Shown piece by piece: positions 1 through 6,574 of a DNA stretch of 49,930 nt; within the stretch, counting starts at the first letter, position 1; every line of letters begins with the position of its first letter. Under the pieces are notes generated by a model. That model was not told the DNA's origin. It did no database searches and saw only the letters and a list, made by a program, of their open reading frames with translations. Both the position numbers and the translations under genes were made by a program. Origin of the DNA: Acidimicrobiaceae bacterium (GTDB taxonomy: Bacteria > Actinomycetota > Acidimicrobiia > Acidimicrobiales > Ilumatobacteraceae); the NCBI GenBank assembly GCA_947447175.1, contig CANFIM010000006.1, positions 1-49,930 of the forward strand. Reading direction: 5' to 3'.

Positions 1-113
1 GGTGCAGCATTGGTGTCGTTCGATGCATTGCTTGATGATCCACATGCAGCGAGTGTTGATACGAGAACGGTGCCGAGTGCAAACCGCACGAGTGCGCGAC
101 GCGAGTGAGCCAT
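1..113 (-). CDS. Lipoprotein, N-terminal part (cut by window edge)
   Basis: Reading leftward from an ATG at 113-111, the first 37 codons give a lipoprotein signal peptide: a short basic start (HSRR), a hydrophobic stretch and the lipobox LAAC, followed by a Gly/Ser/Asn-rich linker (GSSSNASN). The mature protein should be anchored on the outer face of the cytoplasmic membrane through the lipobox Cys. A good ribosome site (AAGGAG, 126-121) lies 7 nt before the start, inside the end of the upstream gene, whose stop codon is 1 bp away. It is therefore the third gene of the pimA operon as seen here. The rest lies outside the window, so its function cannot be judged. Confidence 0.8.
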   Translation of the reverse strand, partial: MAHSRRALVRFALGTVLVSTLAACGSSSNASNDTNAA

Positions 114-114
114 G

Positions 115-927
115 TCAGATCTCCTTGAGTACTCCGATGCGATCTGCAAGGGAGGGGTACGAAATATCAAGATTAGAGAGCGGAGTGGCACTGCTGGTGG
201 CACCACTCACATTTGATGGGGTTGCGAACCACAACGGGAATGTGACATGTGGGTGTGTAGGAAGGTCACATTGTTCGATCTTTTCCAATGCTGACGCCAA
301 AGCAGGTGGATAACGAGTTGCTTGGCACGCCGCAATATCGGCCCACAAAATGGCCTGATTATTTTGCGCTCGGGACACTACGAAACGAGCCACAGAGGCC
401 AACTTGAGGCGTGAGAGTGACGCCACAAGGTTCATGAGGTAGGCGGTGAGTTCTACGTCACCTGTGCGAATTCTCCACAACAAGTGCGCGATGACGGCTT
501 CAGTTTCCACTCGGTCCATTAATGCGCAGAATCCGTTAGACACCACGATGGTGGATTCATTGGCGTCACCGAAAGCAAGCGCAACGGGAAACTCTGAATT
601 CAAAACTTCGATTGCTGGTCGATGGTCACCGGACACAACACACAAGCCGTCGACAACATTAAAGATGCGCGCTTGCTCGTTCTCGCTGGCAGGATTCAGC
701 GTGAGTGACGCACGCACTCTCTCTTGCGCTCCGTTGCGAATTGAACGAGCGAAGAGATATCCGCCGATGAAACCCACCATGGCCAACTCAAGTGGAAGTG
801 AAACAACAAGACCAATGACAAGGAAGACCACGGTGACGGCTGCCGTGATTGACCAACCAATACGCGCAATTTTCTGTGCGCTTGTACCGGAGGTGTCGTC
901 CATTTGGATCCACTGACGTTGGTTCAT
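115..927 (-). CDS. HtpX-like M48 family membrane protein lacking all zinc ligands
   Basis: This is a 270-residue protein with two membrane segments near residues 23-43 and 45-61. Its layout follows HtpX/M48 peptidases: VIAHLLWRIRTGDVEL (145-160) sits where HtpX has its HExxH helix, ILWADIAACQATRYPPALAS (193-212) matches the downstream ExxxAD helix, and SYPSLADRIGVLKEI at the C-terminus matches the HPPxEERIxxL end. The HExxH is HLLWR (148-152) and the third ligand Glu is replaced by Ile, so no zinc site remains. It is probably a non-catalytic membrane pseudoprotease. Family membership is my alignment by eye. It lies 25 bp after pimA and 1 bp before a lipoprotein gene, so co-transcription is likely. 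Start at 927 is kept; Met9 (903) is an alternative. Confidence 0.65.
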   Translation of the reverse strand: MNQRQWIQMDDTSGTSAQKIARIGWSITAAVTVVFLVIGLVVSLPLELAMVGFIGGYLFARSIRNGAQERVRASLTLNPASENEQARIFNVVDGLCVVSGDHRPAIEVLNSEFPVALAFGDANESTIVVSNGFCALMDRVETEAVIAHLLWRIRTGDVELTAYLMNLVASLSRLKLASVARFVVSRAQNNQAILWADIAACQATRYPPALASALEKIEQCDLPTHPHVTFPLWFATPSNVSGATSSATPLSNLDISYPSLADRIGVLKEI

Positions 928-952
928 GAGTTGTTCCGTTCTCAGGGTTAGG

Positions 953-2110
953 TCATCCGAGTCGAGAGCGTCGCAGGAAGCGACCTTCGAATCGTCTCAG
1001 CATACGGGGCAGTTCGATAGAGGTGATGTTGTCAGCCTCCATACTCAATGCACGTTCATACAGTTCGATGTATCGGTCAGCCAACGCGTCCATCGTGAAT
1101 TGTTGCGCGTGCTCACGTCCGGCAACCACTAATCGTTCCGCTAACCGAGGATCGGCAATGACCGTGGCAAGTGCAGTGGCCAGTTCCTTTGCATTTGCTG
1201 GCTCCACGAGAAGTGCCGTTTCACCGTGAGTTGCAACATTTCGATAGCCGTCAATATTGCTGGCAACAACGGGCGCACCTGCAGCCATGGCTTCAAGCAA
1301 CACAATTCCGAAAGACTCACCACGTAATGCAGGCGCACAAAACACAGCGGATCGACGCAAGCGATCATATTTCTCGGCATCACTAATTCGCCCAAGCCAC
1401 TCAATACGCGAATCGTTCGCATATTGGGCACGAAGAGTCTCAGTCTCAGGTCCGTCGGATGCAATCCAGAGCTTCACATCGGCGGGCATCAATGACACGG
1501 CCTCAAGCAAAGTGCTGAGACCCTTGCGCGGTTCGTGCCGACCAATAAAGAAGACGGCGTTCTCTTTCGCAACAACGTCGTCTGTGATGTAATCGCCGAG
1601 TTCAATACCGTTAAACAGAACTTCGTATTCTCCGCCGATGTAGCGATGCGCAAGTTCGACGGCATCTTTCGAGACCGCGACTCGAATGTCGATTCTCGAG
1701 GCAATCCATTTCAACTGGCGAGAGAACGCGCGATATGCGCCTGACTCTCCTGCCGAGTGAAACGTGGCCACAACTGGCGCCAACTTCACCAGCAAAGCAG
1801 TAAGCGATGGCCCGGGCACCAATGGTTCATGCACATGGAGGACATCGAAGGCTTCGTCGTTCAACGCACGAATAGTGCGCAAGGCAGCGGAGGCGTCTGG
1901 AGCAAGTGGAGCCACAGAACCATTAACGGAGGTGGGCAAGCTATTCCCAAGCGGAGTAACAAATGGGTCAGGCGGCGGACCGTCACATGGCCCCAGCACT
2001 CGGACTTCATGGCCTTTGGCACGCAAACTACGGGCCAAGCCCAGAACTTGCTGCTGTACACCCCCAGGAATTGTGAGGCTGTAAGGACTCACCATTCCGA
2101 TACGAAGCAT
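953..2110 (-). CDS. pimA: Phosphatidylinositol mannosyltransferase (GT4, PimA type)
   Basis: PimA transfers mannose from GDP-mannose to phosphatidylinositol at the inner face of the membrane, the first step of phosphatidylinositol-mannoside synthesis. The 385-residue protein has the GT-B fold marks: PGGVQ (15-19), HVHEP (92-96), ATFHSA with His118, FNGIE (166-170), the GRHEPRKG loop (190-197) and the GT4 E-x7-E motif GESFGIVLLE (Glu265 and Glu273). The C-terminus (about 370-384) is rich in Arg, which would suit membrane contact. In mycobacteria pimA directly follows the acyltransferase gene; here the ars block separates the two. It is divergent to the luciferase-like gene with 18 bp between the starts, and a TACCGT hexamer lies 7 nt upstream of its ATG. 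Confidence 0.9.
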   Translation of the reverse strand: MLRIGMVSPYSLTIPGGVQQQVLGLARSLRAKGHEVRVLGPCDGPPPDPFVTPLGNSLPTSVNGSVAPLAPDASAALRTIRALNDEAFDVLHVHEPLVPGPSLTALLVKLAPVVATFHSAGESGAYRAFSRQLKWIASRIDIRVAVSKDAVELAHRYIGGEYEVLFNGIELGDYITDDVVAKENAVFFIGRHEPRKGLSTLLEAVSLMPADVKLWIASDGPETETLRAQYANDSRIEWLGRISDAEKYDRLRRSAVFCAPALRGESFGIVLLEAMAAGAPVVASNIDGYRNVATHGETALLVEPANAKELATALATVIADPRLAERLVVAGREHAQQFTMDALADRYIELYERALSMEADNITSIELPRMLRRFEGRFLRRSRLG

Positions 2111-2116
2111 GCCGAC

Positions 2117-2123
2117 TACGGTA
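2117..2123. promoter_or_regulatory. Symmetric overlapping -10 elements for pimA and the LLM oxidoreductase gene
   Basis: The heptamer TACGGTA reads TACGGT on the plus strand, 6 nt before the ATG at 2129, and TACCGT on the minus strand, 7 nt before the pimA ATG at 2110. Both fit the TANNNT form of a -10 element at leaderless spacing. There is no Shine-Dalgarno for either gene in the 18 bp gap, so one short symmetric site probably serves both directions. Confidence 0.55.
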
Positions 2124-2128
2124 CTGGA

Positions 2129-3043
2129 ATGACCAAGGTTGATAGTTCCTTCCGCCCAGCAATATCCGTTGTCGCCTCGCCTACAAAGCGTCAGGCAATT
2201 CTTGATCTCGCCGTTGAGGCAGAGAACAGAGGCTTTGCTGGGCTCGCCTGCCCCAGTTTGGGCGGCACCATGGGTTTATGCGTATCTTTGGCGCACGCTA
2301 CTCACAACATCAATTACTGGACATCAATCCAACCGATCTATTACAGCCACCCGGTAGAGGCTGCAAACACCGCATCTCACATCAACGAAGTATCAAATGG
2401 TCGCTTCCGTTTCGGACTTGGCGTGAGCCACGGTCCGGTCACACAACGACTCGGAGTCTCTACTGGTAAGCCTCTATCCGACATCGCCGACTACGTGGCA
2501 GCCATGCGAGCCAATGAAAAGTTTGGCGGTCAATTGCCCCCTATCTATCTCGCAGCTCTTCGTAACAAGATGTTGCAACTCGCTGCAGATATTTCTGAAG
2601 GCGCCATTTGGGCCAATGCATCACTCAGCCACATGGAAAAGCAACTGTCAGAAGTTCCCGCCGCAGTGCGTCCCGATTTCTTCCTCACCAACATGATTCC
2701 CACAGTGATTGATGAAGACATTGAAGCTGCCCGCGCAGTTAACCGAAAAACTCTCACGGGTTACGTATCACTACCGAACTACCGCAACTATTGGCGTGCG
2801 GCCGGATACACCGAAGAGATGGATGCCATCGAAGCCGCTATCAATGCGGGCGACCGTGACAAGGTCACCACGTTGATGAGCAACGCATGGCTCGATGATT
2901 GCACTATCAGTGGTTCGGCTACTGCAGTGCGTGATCGCTTAGGTGAATGGGCTGCAAAAGGCATCACACCCATTGCAGTGATGTCATCAACAACCGGTGG
3001 TCAGGTAAAGGCCATCAACCAGTTGTTCGACATTTATAACTGA
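2129..3043 (+). CDS. LLM-class (luciferase-like) oxidoreductase, probably F420- or flavin-dependent
   Basis: This 304-residue protein has the layout of the luciferase-like monooxygenase superfamily, a TIM barrel that binds F420 or FMN: an AENRGFAGLACPSL segment near the start, INEVSNGRFRFGLGVSHGP in the middle, PIYLAALRNKMLQLA for the strand after the insertion and a C-terminal GSATAVRDRLGEWAAKGI helix. The substrate is unknown. The open frame runs on upstream, but that part overlaps pimA, so ATG 2129 is chosen; it also has a -10 hexamer 6 nt upstream. F420 use is an inference helped by the F420:NADP oxidoreductase gene at 11613-12287. It converges on arsC with a 10-bp overlap of coding ends. 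Confidence 0.8.
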   Translation: MTKVDSSFRPAISVVASPTKRQAILDLAVEAENRGFAGLACPSLGGTMGLCVSLAHATHNINYWTSIQPIYYSHPVEAANTASHINEVSNGRFRFGLGVSHGPVTQRLGVSTGKPLSDIADYVAAMRANEKFGGQLPPIYLAALRNKMLQLAADISEGAIWANASLSHMEKQLSEVPAAVRPDFFLTNMIPTVIDEDIEAARAVNRKTLTGYVSLPNYRNYWRAAGYTEEMDAIEAAINAGDRDKVTTLMSNAWLDDCTISGSATAVRDRLGEWAAKGITPIAVMSSTTGGQVKAINQLFDIYN

Positions 3044-3420
3044 GCGAGAAGTTCCGCAACGTTTGTGCGAATCTGATCACGGATCACACGAACTTCTTCA
3101 AGAGGTCGACCCTTTGGGTCATCAAGTGGCCAGTCGATGTATTTCTTTCCAGGGATATACGGGCACGTATCACCGCAACCCATAGTGACCACAACATCAA
3201 CCGCATGAAGTAGATCGTCGTTGTATTTCTGAGGCACAAAACCTGCGATATCAATTCCGACTTCATTCATCACTTCAACTGCTACTGGGTTGACCGACTC
3301 TGCAGGTTCAGACCCGCCAGACAAGATGGTGACTTCACCGTTTGACAATTCACGTGCAAATCCAGCAGCCATCTGTGAACGGCCTGCATTGTGAATACAC
3401 AGGAACAAAATTCCGCTCAT
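3034..3420 (-). CDS. arsC: Arsenate reductase, low-molecular-weight phosphatase type
   Basis: ArsC reduces arsenate to arsenite in the cytoplasm. The 128 residues carry the phosphatase loop CIHNAGRS (Cys8, Arg14), the GCGDTCP segment with Cys82 and Cys86, and the late Asp loop DWPLDDPKG. The family is settled, but the Cys82/Cys86 spacing differs from the classical thioredoxin-coupled enzyme, so the reductant could be thioredoxin or, since mshC is in the window, mycothiol/mycoredoxin (inference). The start overlaps the aqpS stop by 4 bp (ATGA), so translation is probably coupled. It is the last gene of the arsI-aqpS-arsC operon. Confidence 0.93.
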   Translation of the reverse strand: MSGILFLCIHNAGRSQMAAGFARELSNGEVTILSGGSEPAESVNPVAVEVMNEVGIDIAGFVPQKYNDDLLHAVDVVVTMGCGDTCPYIPGKKYIDWPLDDPKGRPLEEVRVIRDQIRTNVAELLAQL

Positions 3421-4085
3421 GCGGTTTTCTCATTATCAACGAAGAGTGCTCGGATAATGACGAAGCCCACCACACCGCCAATCACTTGCATCAACGCAAA
3501 CATGGGCCAGGATTCAGGGGCAATACCTGCAAAGGAGTTCGAGAACATTCGACCGAATCCCACTGCTGGGTTTGCGATGCTGGTGGAAGATGTAAACCAA
3601 TAGGCACCTGTAATCCAGGCCGCAACCAACGCCGCCACATTCGCGCCGGCTTTCTTGCCACCCCAAATCACAAGCAATAACCCAACAGTTGCCACCACCT
3701 CGGAAAACCAGGTTGGTCCACCGGTGCGAATCTTTTGTGATGTTTCAAACGTGGCATGACCGAACATGATGTTGGCGACAATTGCTCCTGTGACAGCACC
3801 TGCCACTTGGGCAATGACATCGGCAACCACAGACATTGATGTGACACCTCGATCAAGGATTGCTCCCACCACTGTGACCACTGGGTTGAAGGATGCGCCA
3901 GAGATTGGACCAAAAATGGTGATGAGTCCCAGCAATGCTCCACCTGTTGCGATGGCATTCGCTAAGAGTTGAACACCCACATCTTTCGAGAGGGTTTCTG
4001 CCATGATGCCTGAGCCCACCACGGCCATGACAAGAAGTGCGGTGCCGAGAAATTCAGCCGCAACATGGCGGCGTTCTTTCAGCAT
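3417..4085 (-). CDS. aqpS: Aquaporin of the arsenic-operon type (metalloid channel)
   Basis: This is a 222-residue MIP-family channel with six predicted membrane segments and two half-helices. The first pore motif is SFNPVV (65-70), with NPV in place of NPA; the second is ANPAV (171-175). Val175 stands where water-selective aquaporins have the Arg of the selectivity filter, which widens the pore and fits passage of uncharged arsenite or methylarsenite. In Sinorhizobium meliloti AqpS works with ArsC by letting arsenite leave down its gradient. No Acr3 or ArsB pump is visible here, so the channel is probably the exit route (inference). It overlaps arsC by 4 bp and arsI by 7 bp. Confidence 0.85.
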   Translation of the reverse strand: MLKERRHVAAEFLGTALLVMAVVGSGIMAETLSKDVGVQLLANAIATGGALLGLITIFGPISGASFNPVVTVVGAILDRGVTSMSVVADVIAQVAGAVTGAIVANIMFGHATFETSQKIRTGGPTWFSEVVATVGLLLVIWGGKKAGANVAALVAAWITGAYWFTSSTSIANPAVGFGRMFSNSFAGIAPESWPMFALMQVIGGVVGFVIIRALFVDNEKTA

Positions 4086-4540
4086 CCTTCAGGTCCGCAG
4101 CAGCTGCCGCCGGTAGCGGGGATTGTAATGAGGGGCTTTTGTCCCAAGTTGAGCGGTGCAGACAATGACGTGTCACTAGGTGCATCAGCAAGAACGGTGT
4201 ACCACTCCCATGCGATTTCTCCGCCCTTCACCCACACCTTGTCCTGAACTGCGAAGCAACATGTAGTGCTTTCTTGCACTTCAATGGGCAGCCCCATATT
4301 CACTGCATCTTCGATCTTTGCTGCGACTTCATCAGTGCTGTCCACTTCAACTCCGAGGTGATTCAATGTGCCAGCCTCGCCATGACCCTCAATCAGTACA
4401 AGCTTCAGTGGAGGATTTGCAATTGCAAAGTTTGCGTATCCCTCGCGCACTTTGGCTGGAGCAACGCCAAACATTTTGGTGTAATAAGCAATTGCTTCGT
4501 TGATGTTTTCCACATTCAATGCAAGCTGAACACGCGACAT
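4079..4540 (-). CDS. arsI: ArsI/CadI-family glyoxalase-fold protein (probable C-As lyase)
   Basis: ArsI proteins are Fe(II) dioxygenases that break the carbon-arsenic bond of trivalent organoarsenicals; close relatives named CadI lie in metal-response operons. The 153-residue protein starts MSRVQLALNV and keeps Gln5, His61 (LNHLGVEV) and Glu112 as likely metal ligands and the vicinal pair Cys94-Cys95 (TTCCFAVQDKVW) as the arsenical site. A Cys-rich tail (SCCGPEGC) follows. The ATG at 4540 is preferred over an open frame reaching 4618 because it matches the family start and has GGAGT 5 nt upstream. CadI is the alternative name; C-As lyase activity is an inference. Confidence 0.82.
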   Translation of the reverse strand: MSRVQLALNVENINEAIAYYTKMFGVAPAKVREGYANFAIANPPLKLVLIEGHGEAGTLNHLGVEVDSTDEVAAKIEDAVNMGLPIEVQESTTCCFAVQDKVWVKGGEIAWEWYTVLADAPSDTSLSAPLNLGQKPLITIPATGGSCCGPEGC

Positions 4541-4562
4541 AGTGGACTCCTTTAGAGATGTG

Positions 4563-4620
4563 TCAAAAGTTGATACTTTGACAAACGTCAATATATCCAG
4601 AACATTGATGCATGTCAATG
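4563..4620. promoter_or_regulatory. arsR-arsI intergenic control region with inverted repeats
   Basis: Three inverted repeats lie here: TCAA-3-TTGA (4563-4573), TTGAC-4-GTCAA (4578-4591) and CATTGA-6-TCAATG (4603-4620). TCAA/TTGA half-sites are usual for ArsR-family repressors. The third repeat covers the -35 box of the minus-strand arsI promoter and the second lies over its predicted transcription start, so repression by ArsR is likely. Confidence 0.65.
4590..4618 (-). promoter_or_regulatory. Promoter of arsI-aqpS-arsC
   Basis: On the minus strand, TTGACA (4618-4613) is followed after exactly 17 nt by TATATT (4595-4590), close to the sigma-70 consensus. Transcription should start near 4583, leaving a leader of about 40 nt that contains the arsI ribosome site. 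Confidence 0.75.
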
Positions 4621-4626
4621 TATGCT
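4621..4626 (+). promoter_or_regulatory. Likely -10 element of arsR (leaderless)
   Basis: TATGCT ends 6 nt before the ATG at 4633, the same spacing seen at several other genes in the window. This supports 4633 rather than 4612 or 4618 as the arsR start. Confidence 0.5.
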
Positions 4627-4632
4627 GAAGGC

Positions 4633-4947
4633 ATGGCTCAGTCGCGCAATATTCCCCTCACGAAGCGCCCCATTAGTGATGAACGCGCCACCTCTCTGTC
4701 CACGGCATTCTCCGCACTTTCTGATCCCATTCGTTTGCGCCTTTTCGACCTGGTGCGCCGCGCTGGTGAAACCGGTGTGTGCTCATGTGACTTGGTGGAA
4801 CCACTTGACCGAAGTCAGCCCACTATTAGCCATCACCTCAAAGTGCTTCGCGAAGCGGGGCTAGTGGATTCTCGTCGCGAAGGTACGTGGCTGTGGTACT
4901 TCGCTGTGCCTGATTGCCTCAGTGACATTCAGACATTCCTTCCTTAA
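4633..4947 (+). CDS. arsR: ArsR-family metalloregulator
   Basis: This is a 104-residue winged-helix repressor that should leave DNA on binding arsenite. It has the family core ALSDPIRLRLFDLV (28-41), a recognition helix SQPTISHHLKVLREAGLV (61-78) and a CxC pair (Cys50, Cys52 in VCSCDL) on the DNA-binding side, as in ArsR-type As(III) sites; Cys95 may be a third ligand. It is divergent to the arsI-aqpS-arsC operon and most likely controls it and itself through the repeats at 4563-4620. ATG 4633 is chosen because the two upstream ATGs lie within an operator repeat. Its stop overlaps the stop of the convergent acyltransferase gene. Confidence 0.88.
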   Translation: MAQSRNIPLTKRPISDERATSLSTAFSALSDPIRLRLFDLVRRAGETGVCSCDLVEPLDRSQPTISHHLKVLREAGLVDSRREGTWLWYFAVPDCLSDIQTFLP

Positions 4948-4955
4948 CTAAGGAA
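4940..4955. repeat. Inverted repeat over the arsR / acyltransferase stop codons
   Basis: TTCCTTA-AC-TAAGGAA is a perfect inverted repeat with 7-bp arms; a real hairpin would have 6-bp arms and a 4-nt loop. It contains the overlapping stop codons of the two convergent genes. It could act as a weak bidirectional terminator but lacks U-tracts. Confidence 0.4.
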
Positions 4956-5867
4956 GTGGTCCCCATAGCCAGGGTCACTTGGCCAATTCGGCTGAAAGAG
5001 ATGCCACTGTTCTGGTGCACGACGAATAAGGCCCTCGAGTTCATACGCAATGGCCTGCATACCTGCAGCAACAGATTCGCGTAAACCACCAACACGTTCA
5101 ATTGAGACAGGTGGTCGCACCACCCCGTGATGCCCGTCAATTGATGAGGTGAAATACACGCCAACCGGAATAACTGGTGCACCCGATCGAAGGCTCAACA
5201 TTGCGGGACCTGCAGGAAGAGTTGTCTTTTCTCCGAAGAACTCCACCTCTACCCCACCACCTTGAATGTCGCGGTCAGAAAGTAGGCAGACGATTTCATT
5301 TTTCTTCAACGCAGCAAGGATTGCCGGTGCAGCCTCTGGCCCTAACGGAACGACACGCATTCCAAGATCGCTTCGCAATTTTGCGAACCACTCAAAAAGT
5401 TCGGGTGGGTTCAGTGGTTCCACAATCACCGTCATGTGATGACCGCGGTCGGCCATCCATCGACCAGCCCATTCCCAACCACCGAGATGTGGAAGAGCAA
5501 CTATGACGCCCTTCCCTTTTTCCAATGCGGTTTCAATGTGATGAAATCCATCGACAGAGAGATGGTTGTCAACATACTTTTTCGATAGCGATGGCAAGCG
5601 AAAGCTTTCCGTGTAATAGCGCATGTAGCTATCAAACGCTTGTTGTGATGCACGACGTAGTGCCAAAGACGACAGTGATGGGGTGACTCGGCGAAGGTGT
5701 CGTTCAATCATGTGGCGCTTGTTGCGTAACGACAGCGCAACACCTGGAGCCAATAGCGACACTGCGCCTTGCGACAGTGGTGCTGGAGTTAACCGAGCAA
5801 TAAGAGAGCCAACCTTGTATCCACCAACAGTGAACGCATCTGACAGTTCGTCGAAGGCGCTAGCCAT
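4944..5867 (-). CDS. patA: Lysophospholipid/lauroyl acyltransferase family protein (PatA-like)
   Basis: This 307-residue protein belongs to the LpxL/PatA acyltransferase family; PatA puts a fatty acyl chain on the mannose of phosphatidylinositol mannosides at the inner membrane face. The catalytic HX4E motif is HLGGWE (127-132), and LLSDRDIQGGGVEVEFFGE (196-213) and SGAPVIPVGVY follow as expected. ATG 5867 is chosen: it overlaps the pgsA stop by 8 bp and starts the recognisable domain. The longer frame to 5927 would run 68 bp into pgsA. It sits between pgsA and, beyond the ars block, pimA, as in the mycobacterial order. PatA is inferred from that context; the acyl acceptor is not shown by sequence. 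Confidence 0.82.
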   Translation of the reverse strand: MASAFDELSDAFTVGGYKVGSLIARLTPAPLSQGAVSLLAPGVALSLRNKRHMIERHLRRVTPSLSSLALRRASQQAFDSYMRYYTESFRLPSLSKKYVDNHLSVDGFHHIETALEKGKGVIVALPHLGGWEWAGRWMADRGHHMTVIVEPLNPPELFEWFAKLRSDLGMRVVPLGPEAAPAILAALKKNEIVCLLSDRDIQGGGVEVEFFGEKTTLPAGPAMLSLRSGAPVIPVGVYFTSSIDGHHGVVRPPVSIERVGGLRESVAAGMQAIAYELEGLIRRAPEQWHLFQPNWPSDPGYGDHFLS

Positions 5868-6564
5868 TTCGTTGACGACGGCGCTGACGTGACATGACGG
5901 ACAACTGGCGACGAGAGGCTCGTGCACTTTGACGAGTCACACGGCGAACATTTCGCACCTCGCGCTTCTGCTTCACCGTGTGCGATACCTCTGCTTGCTT
6001 CCAGACCACAACGAAACGTTGGATTGCAGTGATGACTGTGAGAACCAACATGATCCACAACACCGGAACCAGCAAGGAGTCGAATAACAAACCGAAAAGC
6101 AACACAATGATTCGCTCGGCTCGTTCCATGAGGCCACCCTTGGCATACAACCCGAGAGCTTCAGCTTTGGCACGTTCGTACGAAATAAGCGAAGAGAAGC
6201 CCATGATGGCCATTGGCAATAACGCAAGGTGTGGGCTCTTTTCAGAAGCGAAGTACCACGCCACACCTCCAAACAAAACCGAGTCGGTGACACGGTCAAT
6301 GACGGAGTCAAAGAAAGCGCCACGCTGGCTAGCAGTATTGGATGCTTTCGCTAGTGCACCATCGAGCATGTCGGGCAATGCGGCAAGGATGACAAGAGCG
6401 AATCCGCCGCGTAATGCACCCTGGGCAATTGATACTGCCGCGGCAATTGCAAACAGAATTCCAAGAATGGTGAGATGGTCAGGAGACATGCCGGTGCGGC
6501 GCAACATCATGCCTACTGGGCGTACGACCTTTTCGATCGGTGCACGAAAACTGCCGTCTAACAT
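5860..6564 (-). CDS. pgsA: CDP-alcohol phosphatidyltransferase (phosphatidylinositol-type synthase)
   Basis: This integral membrane enzyme of 234 residues joins CDP-diacylglycerol to an inositol-type acceptor. The family motif is at 65-90: DMLDGALAKASNTASQRG then FFDSVID, giving Asp65, Asp68, Gly69, Gly82, Asp86 and Asp90. The usual AR after DGxx reads AK (Ala72-Lys73). About five or six membrane segments are predicted, and the C-terminus is strongly basic (RRQRRRQRNG). Its place between the HIT gene and the acyltransferase matches mycobacterial pgsA1, which makes phosphatidylinositol phosphate, the precursor that PimA needs. The product assignment rests on that context. Confidence 0.85.
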   Translation of the reverse strand: MLDGSFRAPIEKVVRPVGMMLRRTGMSPDHLTILGILFAIAAAVSIAQGALRGGFALVILAALPDMLDGALAKASNTASQRGAFFDSVIDRVTDSVLFGGVAWYFASEKSPHLALLPMAIMGFSSLISYERAKAEALGLYAKGGLMERAERIIVLLFGLLFDSLLVPVLWIMLVLTVITAIQRFVVVWKQAEVSHTVKQKREVRNVRRVTRQSARASRRQLSVMSRQRRRQRNG

Positions 6565-6574
6565 TTAGCGAACG

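Noticed and set aside
2-313. Plus-strand open frame of 103 codons at the left edge
   Set aside because: It runs antisense to the lipoprotein start and the HtpX-like gene, both of which have coherent protein features and a ribosome site; the plus-strand product has none.
1757-2128. Upstream extension of the LLM oxidoreductase frame by 124 codons
   Set aside because: The extension lies entirely within or upstream of the pimA 5' part on the other strand and has no family resemblance; the domain starts at 2129.
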